This document shows positions 28,261 to 32,526 of a stretch of 32,526 bases of DNA, piece by piece (position 1 is the first letter of the stretch; each line of letters begins with the position of its first letter). Location: positions 1-32,526 of IMG/VR virus record IMGVR_UViG_3300037875_000130; one strand, given 5' to 3'. A program made the position numbers and the translations under genes. Below the pieces are notes generated by a model. That model had not been told where the DNA came from. It made no database searches and was given only the letters and a program-made list of their open reading frames with translations. Source of the stretch: a virus.

Positions 28261-30234
28261 ATGAATGAAAAAGAATTTCTCGCTGAGTCCTTAAAGGGTT
28301 ACGATACTATTAGAGCAGCATATGCTTCACGCCTGAGTTCCTTAGGTGAGCCTGTAGACCCTCCTGTAGTAGACCCTCCTATTATTGTACCTCCTTCTAA
28401 TGCTTTACTTGCAGATGGAACTGCTAGGGTTGGTGTTTGGATGCAAGGAACCAATTCCCAGGACACTATAGATAGTTGGCGTAATCTAGGCATTGATATG
28501 TTCGTAGGTCATTGGAAAAACCTAACCCTAGCTGATCACAATTTAATGGACCAAAATTCCTTACCTTATGTCCTTGAAGCGACACAAGAAGAGGTTTATA
28601 CTGAGTCTACAGGTATTATGGTTAACCATGAGCCTGACATTCACCCCCAAAATCCCCCTTCTGAAATTTTAGCAGAGGCTAGAGCTTATAAAGAAGGTGG
28701 AGGGAAGCAGCCTGTATATGTTTTCTTTGGTAAAGGTATTTGTGTAGAAGGTTGGTTCGGCATGGGTCCGAGTAATGGACAACCTTGGTCTGGTGCGGGA
28801 GCAGGGTTTGAGTATTACAAGACTATTTGTGAGTCCCCGTATGTTGATGGGTTAATGTTTGATTATTACCCGTACAATGCGGCACCCACTAAGCAGAAAA
28901 AGATTGGAGCCTCTACCTCAAACCCTGTGGTTGATGACCCTGAATATGTAATTGATGGACTAAAGAGACTAAAGCAGTTTTCTAACGGTAAACCTGTGTA
29001 TGCTTCTTTATCTGCCAGTAGAATCAAGAGAGAGCTTTTTGAAACTCCACCAAGCCTAACCCAAAACAAAGCTATTGTACAAGACTTACTAGCTAATGGG
29101 GTTGACGGCATTATTTGGTTCGCTCACGATTTTGAGGATGGTAAGTATGTAACGGATAAGCACCCTCTTACTGCTGAAGGTGTTACTAATGGGACTGCTA
29201 ACATGGTAAAAGTTTGTTCTGACCTTGTAAGAGAGCATTTCTCTGGGGTTATTGTTGATCCTCCTGTGGACCCCCCTATTGTTGATCCTCCTGTAGATCC
29301 TCCCATTGTAGATCCTCCCATTGTAGATCCTCCTATTGTTGATCCTCCCATTGTTGATCCTCCTATTGTAGATCCTCCTATTGTAGATCCTCCTGTCAAC
29401 AATTTACCTGAACCTTTTGAGGGACAGAGAAGTATACAGGATATTAAAGATAACGCAGGATGTGATGATGGGATTAGGGATTTACCTGCCTCTCCCTCTG
29501 TTACTATCAAAACCGATGGAACTGTTCTTGAAAATATGCACCTAAATGCTACTATTAGGGTCAAGGCAGATAATGTTATTATTAGAAACTGCTACATTAC
29601 TGGGGCTGCTAATTATGGAATTCAAAGTACTTTTGGACATAAGAATCTATTGATTGAGAATTGTACCATTAGAGGTCAAAGTTCTTGTGGCATTTATACT
29701 GGCAGTAACACTCATATAAGAGATTGTTATATAACTGAGAGTGGTTCCGATGGTATGAAAGTTCAAGGAGACGATGTTCTAGTTGAAGGGTGTTGGGTAA
29801 GAAGGATTGGAACTATTCCCTCCTCTCATGCTGATTGTGTACAAAGTAGAGGAAGCAACCATAGGAACAGTTATTATAATAACTACTTTGATATTCCTTT
29901 CTATGATTCCTCTTTTTATGAGGATGGTTACAAATCAAATGCTTGTTTCATGATCCAATCTGACCTTGGCCCTATTACTGATATTGTTATTAAGAATAAC
30001 TGGTTACGAGGTGGGTCGTACATGGTTTACTTCACTCATAAAGATACGAAGAACTTCCTTCTTCAAGGTCTATTGGTTGAGGATAACTTCTTCTCTAGAG
30101 AGGGATCCAGACTTCAGGGTGCTAAGTCTACCTTGATGAGTGTGAAGGATACAGCTAAGGATGTTGTTATTAAGGGTAATCTTTGGTTTGAGGCTGGAGA
30201 TTTAGATGGGATGAGCATCCCGAATAACCAATAA
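28261..30234 (+). CDS. tail spike: TIM-barrel-like domain, VDPP linker and beta-helix domain
   Basis: This 657-residue protein is modular. Residues 1-30 form a helical start (possible virion anchor), followed by a short VDPP stretch. Residues about 55-330 look like a (beta/alpha)8 glycosidase-like domain (VGVWMQG, DMFVGHW, PVYVFFG, GLMFDYYPYN, KPVYASLSA, GVDGIIWFAH). Residues about 332-378 are a VDPP-repeat linker. Residues about 380-650 are a right-handed beta-helix with NVIIRNCYITG, LLIENCTIRGQ and SHADCVQ (about 521), matching the HAD segment of the first spike. It probably recognises and degrades a surface polysaccharide. Catalytic residues cannot be assigned with confidence. Confidence 0.8.
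   Translation: MNEKEFLAESLKGYDTIRAAYASRLSSLGEPVDPPVVDPPIIVPPSNALLADGTARVGVWMQGTNSQDTIDSWRNLGIDMFVGHWKNLTLADHNLMDQNSLPYVLEATQEEVYTESTGIMVNHEPDIHPQNPPSEILAEARAYKEGGGKQPVYVFFGKGICVEGWFGMGPSNGQPWSGAGAGFEYYKTICESPYVDGLMFDYYPYNAAPTKQKKIGASTSNPVVDDPEYVIDGLKRLKQFSNGKPVYASLSASRIKRELFETPPSLTQNKAIVQDLLANGVDGIIWFAHDFEDGKYVTDKHPLTAEGVTNGTANMVKVCSDLVREHFSGVIVDPPVDPPIVDPPVDPPIVDPPIVDPPIVDPPIVDPPIVDPPIVDPPVNNLPEPFEGQRSIQDIKDNAGCDDGIRDLPASPSVTIKTDGTVLENMHLNATIRVKADNVIIRNCYITGAANYGIQSTFGHKNLLIENCTIRGQSSCGIYTGSNTHIRDCYITESGSDGMKVQGDDVLVEGCWVRRIGTIPSSHADCVQSRGSNHRNSYYNNYFDIPFYDSSFYEDGYKSNACFMIQSDLGPITDIVIKNNWLRGGSYMVYFTHKDTKNFLLQGLLVEDNFFSREGSRLQGAKSTLMSVKDTAKDVVIKGNLWFEAGDLDGMSIPNNQ
29254..29394 (+). repeat. 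coding VDPP repeat (ten copies)
   Basis: Tandem 12- and 15-base units (GTW-GAT-CCT-CCY with or without ATT) encode ten VDPP blocks joined by Ile or directly. The protein should be an extended, stiff polyproline-like spacer between the two spike domains. Synonymous third-base differences show it is not freshly amplified, but copy number could still vary by slippage. Shorter VDPP blocks occur near residue 31. Confidence 0.92.
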
Positions 30235-30252
30235 AAATTCTCAAATACTCTT

Positions 30253-30279
30253 TTGAAATCCATGCCTTGTGTCTATAAT
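30253..30279 (+). promoter_or_regulatory. promoter of the dCMP deaminase gene, predicted leaderless
   Basis: TTGAAA (30253-30258), 15 bases, TATAAT (30274-30279), then five bases to ATG 30285. GTGTCTATAATA is identical to the site before 12633. No Shine-Dalgarno site lies between. Confidence 0.6.
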
Positions 30280-30284
30280 AAGGC

Positions 30285-30719
30285 ATGGATAAACAAGAGA
30301 GATACGACCATTTTTATATGGACCTTGCAGTAAGGGTATCTTTAATGTCCCATGCTGAGAGAGCTAAGGTTGGTGCTATTGTAGTAAAGGATGATAATAT
30401 TATATCCTTTGGATGGAATGGTACGCCTAAGGGGTTCAGTAACAGTTGTGAGGTTTTTAACGAGGTTACTAGCGTAACTAAGAAGGAAGTTATTCACGCT
30501 GAACAAAATTGTATTGCTAAGTTAGCAAAGAGTGGGCACTCAAGTAATGGGGCTACTTTATATGTAACCTTGTCTCCATGTTTCACTTGCTCTACCTCCT
30601 TGATTCAGTCAGGGATTAAACGAGTCGTTTACAAACACGCTTATCATACCGATGGGTGTGTCTTATTGAAAAAAGCTGGGATAGAAGTATCCCAAATCAC
30701 AGAGGATCATAATGCCTGA
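30285..30719 (+). CDS. dCMP deaminase
   Basis: This 144-residue enzyme converts dCMP to dUMP, feeding ThyX (4069). The zinc site is HAEQN (His71, Glu73) and SPCFTC (Cys99, Cys102), with GAIVVKDDNIISFGWNGTPKG upstream, the family's substrate loop. The end (HTDGCVLLKKAGIEV) matches the usual C-terminal helix. It is expressed from a TATAAT five bases before the ATG without a ribosome binding site, and overlaps the next gene by 8 bases. Confidence 0.92.
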   Translation: MDKQERYDHFYMDLAVRVSLMSHAERAKVGAIVVKDDNIISFGWNGTPKGFSNSCEVFNEVTSVTKKEVIHAEQNCIAKLAKSGHSSNGATLYVTLSPCFTCSTSLIQSGIKRVVYKHAYHTDGCVLLKKAGIEVSQITEDHNA

Positions 30720-30912
30720 ATATTTTATTGTTTACATCGCAAAACAAATGCGACCTGACCTTGTAACAGAGGGTCAACTTCCTGAGGATCTTAAAGACTA
30801 TCTTATTAACATAGAAAGACTTGTTGAGAAGGCAGACGGGGTAATTCAATCTCGACAAGTGGTAGCTCTTGCTTTAGCTACATGGGAACAACTAAAAAAG
30901 TGTGACATGTAA
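30712..30912 (+). CDS. small helical protein, unknown
   Basis: This 66-residue protein overlaps the deaminase by 8 bases and the DUF3310 gene by one (TAATG). It is predicted helical (LKDYLINIERLVEKADG, VVALALATWEQLKK). It is likely translated by coupling. No family recognised. Confidence 0.6.
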   Translation: MPEYFIVYIAKQMRPDLVTEGQLPEDLKDYLINIERLVEKADGVIQSRQVVALALATWEQLKKCDM

Positions 30913-31352
30913 TGGATGAATATCTTAACGAATACATAAAATTTACTATTGATAATAAAGAAAAAACGGACAATTATAACATGACTGATAACTCTTACTC
31001 ATCTAGCAATGTACGCATGACTGATAGAGAAGTGGATGCGTATTATGAGGACTACATTAAGCGGATAGATAATAATAAGAATAACCCTAGGAATAACATT
31101 AGGAGTTCTTTTGTCCCTGAAGGCAGTATTGATTCTGATATGGTAAACAGCCCAGATCACTACACTCATAATGGTATAGAGGCTATTGATGTTATAGAAG
31201 CAAAGCTAACTGATGAGCAGTATGAAGGTTATCTCCAAGGCTCAGTTATGAAATATCTTTTGCGTAGTAATTATAAGGGTAAGAGGAACGAAGACTTGAA
31301 GAAGGCACAATGGTACTTGAATACTTTAGTGGAGAATAACGATGAATATTAA
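30912..31352 (+). CDS. DUF3310-type protein
   Basis: At 146 residues, the C-terminal 65 match the DUF3310 pattern: NSPDHYTHNGIEAIDVIEA, then GYLQGSVMKYLLRSNYKG and DLKKAQWYLNTL. Many phages carry this small helical domain, often annotated as a nucleotide-kinase-associated protein, without proven function. The N-terminal 75 residues are Asn/Asp/Ser-rich and probably disordered. The start sits in TAATG. An internal ATG may be used, since no ribosome binding site is clear. Confidence 0.8.
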   Translation: MDEYLNEYIKFTIDNKEKTDNYNMTDNSYSSSNVRMTDREVDAYYEDYIKRIDNNKNNPRNNIRSSFVPEGSIDSDMVNSPDHYTHNGIEAIDVIEAKLTDEQYEGYLQGSVMKYLLRSNYKGKRNEDLKKAQWYLNTLVENNDEY

Positions 31353-31653
31353 AGAATTAGCATTAGTATGTGGCATTGCAGGGGTTATTCCCTTCGCCAC
31401 TAGTAACTTCTCCCAGAACCCAGATGGGTTTATCCCTATGTGGTCAGAGCAGAAGGGTAAAGGGTACGAGACTACCCTTATCAATACGCGCCAAATTATT
31501 AGCATTACACCTATTTTTGACCCTGCTCTAGTACTGTCTAGGGTGCGTAACCCCAAATCTGAATACTTAGATGTTACCTTCTCCGATGGTACAAGGCTAA
31601 CTGTTGATGAGCAGTACGAAGAATTTAAGAAACGAGTTAGGGATGGCCGCTAA
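31342..31653 (+). CDS. small protein with FlbD-like strand pattern, unknown
   Basis: This 103-residue protein overlaps DUF3310 by 11 bases. The N-terminus (ELALVCGIAGVIPFA) is mildly hydrophobic. The rest has TTLINTRQIISITPI and LDVTFSDGTRLTVDEQYEEFKKRV, resembling the compact FlbD-like pattern of a strand, then a D/NGT turn, then a strand and helix with VDE. Function unknown. It is the last plus-strand gene before the convergent pair. Confidence 0.6.
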   Translation: MNIKELALVCGIAGVIPFATSNFSQNPDGFIPMWSEQKGKGYETTLINTRQIISITPIFDPALVLSRVRNPKSEYLDVTFSDGTRLTVDEQYEEFKKRVRDGR

Positions 31654-31668
31654 CCAGCGGTTACTTTT
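31647..31668. terminator. short hairpin between convergent genes
   Basis: CCGCT and AGCGG form a 5-bp stem with an AACC loop (two further G-T pairs possible), followed on the plus strand by TTACTTTT. It lies exactly between the converging stops at 31653 and 31661. A weak, possibly two-way terminator. Confidence 0.4.
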
Positions 31669-31879
31669 CCCAGTACATTTGAGACTTGTCAAAGGGTTTA
31701 CCGTTTAATTGACCGTCTAAGATTCGTACCATCCGAGTTCTCTCTTCATTCCAATTAGAACGCTCAAGGTCAAATCTTAAAGCATTAGCGTCCATCCTCT
31801 TTATAAGGAATCTCTCACGGACTATACTGAATATAACCCAAGCTCCTAATACTCCGTACTCTAGTAAAATTTTCTCCAT
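31661..31879 (-). CDS. small membrane protein, holin-like in shape
   Basis: From ATG 31879, whose A is the last base of the preceding stop (TAATG), this is 72 residues. It has one hydrophobic helix (LLEYGVLGAWVIFSIV), a basic RERFLIKR edge, then a charged soluble tail. An in-frame start at 31930 would lie inside the upstream gene and is less likely. One helix near the N-terminus and a charged tail suit a pinholin or accessory membrane protein, but no lysis enzyme is nearby. It is coupled to the minus-strand structural-looking gene. Confidence 0.65.
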   Translation of the reverse strand: MEKILLEYGVLGAWVIFSIVRERFLIKRMDANALRFDLERSNWNEERTRMVRILDGQLNGKPFDKSQMYWEK

Positions 31880-32526
31880 TACGTATAGTCGTGAAACCCA
31901 GTATTGTAGTAAGGATTTATAACAATCCAATCCCCAGACTGAATCCAGCCATGGCCGTTAGAGACGGTAGGTATAAGCTTAAGAAATCTCTGGGAGTTGC
32001 CTGAGTTCGTCAAGATACCGCAATTCGATTCGATAAACGAAATTAAGTGTTGTAAGCCTACAACATTATCGCCATACCCTGGTTCTGAAGAGGTGTTATA
32101 ACCTCCGCCTCCCATAAGGAAACAATTGCCAACCATTCGTATTGATTTCCTTTTTAAATCTCTTCCCCCTGGACCGTTATAGACTTCGTCCACATTGTCG
32201 TAAATGTCTGACTCGATGGATTCATAATCACGATAAGGTCTATAAATATTACTAGGCAACCACGCGTACTGGTTTGGAATCGGCATTGTAAAGGGCCATT
32301 CGCGCATACCGTCAGTGGTACCCGTTTGAGTTAAAGAGTACACGGTATGAATACCGTCAACCCAGGGAACCCTGTTTATATAAGGTTGGATAGTTTGTAC
32401 AGACCCTTGAGGCCCAAACACAAACGCATTACCAGAACCGTCAACACTCCCGTAGGACATACCAACCTTATCGAATTCATTAGCTAAGACCGAGAACTTT
32501 TGAGGTTGGTAAAAAGCACTGGTACC
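31879..32526 (-). CDS. partial structural-looking protein, C-terminal part
   Basis: The minus-strand frame is open from the window end to TAA at 31879, at least 215 residues, with no required start inside, so the N-terminus is outside. It is Gly/Asn/Tyr/Ser-rich with few Lys and many aromatics (GGGGYNTSSEPGYGDNV, INPYYNTGFHDYT), typical of beta-rich virion or tail proteins. No domain recognised. It and the membrane protein may be the tail end of a structural or lysis operon running on the minus strand. Confidence 0.7.
   Translation of the reverse strand, partial: GTSAFYQPQKFSVLANEFDKVGMSYGSVDGSGNAFVFGPQGSVQTIQPYINRVPWVDGIHTVYSLTQTGTTDGMREWPFTMPIPNQYAWLPSNIYRPYRDYESIESDIYDNVDEVYNGPGGRDLKRKSIRMVGNCFLMGGGGYNTSSEPGYGDNVVGLQHLISFIESNCGILTNSGNSQRFLKLIPTVSNGHGWIQSGDWIVINPYYNTGFHDYT

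Noticed and set aside
29254-29394. CRISPR-like tandem repeat
   Set aside because: Units are multiples of three within an open frame, without unique spacers; it is a protein repeat.
29124-29564. Minus-strand ORF of 146 codons rich in GGST repeats
   Set aside because: It is the complement of the VDPP repeat in the spike gene; the repeat lacks stops in several frames.
1-32526. Prophage or plasmid features (integrase, repressor, att repeats, partition genes)
   Set aside because: None seen on either strand; gene content is that of a virulent phage.

Overview
The window is a segment of a tailed double-stranded DNA phage genome (about 40% G+C by eye, tightly packed, most junctions of the ATGA or TAATG overlap type). 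No integrase, repressor, rRNA or insertion sequence is visible. The replication and recombination set is T4-like: Mre11/Rad50-type gp47/gp46, DnaB/gp41-type helicase, gp32-type ssDNA-binding protein, a UvsY-like candidate, UvsX recombinase and a short gp55-like late sigma factor. The polymerase is instead a family A enzyme with an N-terminal uracil-DNA-glycosylase-like domain, as in phage SPO1. Nucleotide genes (ThyX, class II B12-dependent ribonucleotide reductase, MazG-like pyrophosphohydrolase, dCMP deaminase, DUF3310) point to a virulent phage that remakes its host's dNTP pool. The host cannot be named from the sequence; a lipobox and Shine-Dalgarno sites fit a bacterium.

Layout. 1-1475: partial Holliday-junction-resolvase-like nuclease (minus), a small acidic protein, a thioredoxin-fold protein, and the sigma factor (minus). 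1476-9237: replication and nucleotide operon (UDG-polymerase in three reading-frame pieces, ThyX, gp47, gp46, NrdJ, and a 40-codon acidic ORF). 9243-12626: a 22-bp hairpin and the first beta-helix tail spike. 12633-16514: zinc-ribbon protein, helicase, putative zincin, UvsY-like protein, SSB, lipoprotein, then a strong terminator. 16582-22609: an eight-gene sugar cassette (GT-B, two GT-A, one GT-D, two methyltransferases, WecB-type epimerase, short UDP-sugar dehydrogenase), more A+T-rich in its distal half. 22626-26845: MazG, UvsX, four small unknowns, a Clp-like AAA+ ATPase with an unfamiliar N-terminal domain, and a lysine-rich protein. 26846-28260: terminators, promoters, a small membrane protein, a structured RNA plus tRNA-like element before a deaminase-family gene, a coiled-coil protein and tRNA-Arg(UCU). 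28261-30234: second spike (TIM-barrel-like domain, VDPP linker, beta-helix). 30285-31653: dCMP deaminase, DUF3310 and small genes. 31661-end: a membrane protein and a partial structural-looking protein on the minus strand.

Regulation is the most unusual layer. Two promoter-like motifs recur. One is TATAAT placed exactly five bases before an ATG, predicting leaderless mRNAs (12633, 23124, 30285). The other is CTATATA, usually 17-28 bases before an ATG that has a Shine-Dalgarno site (9297, 24344, 27006, 28261). The second is a candidate late promoter for the gp55-like sigma. At 9243-9294 this motif lies at the tip of a perfect hairpin whose 3' arm holds the spike gene's ribosome binding site, a layout known from T4 late genes. 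A three-way-junction RNA followed by a tRNA-like fold with an encoded CCA lies at 27346-27486, directly downstream of a good sigma70-type promoter.
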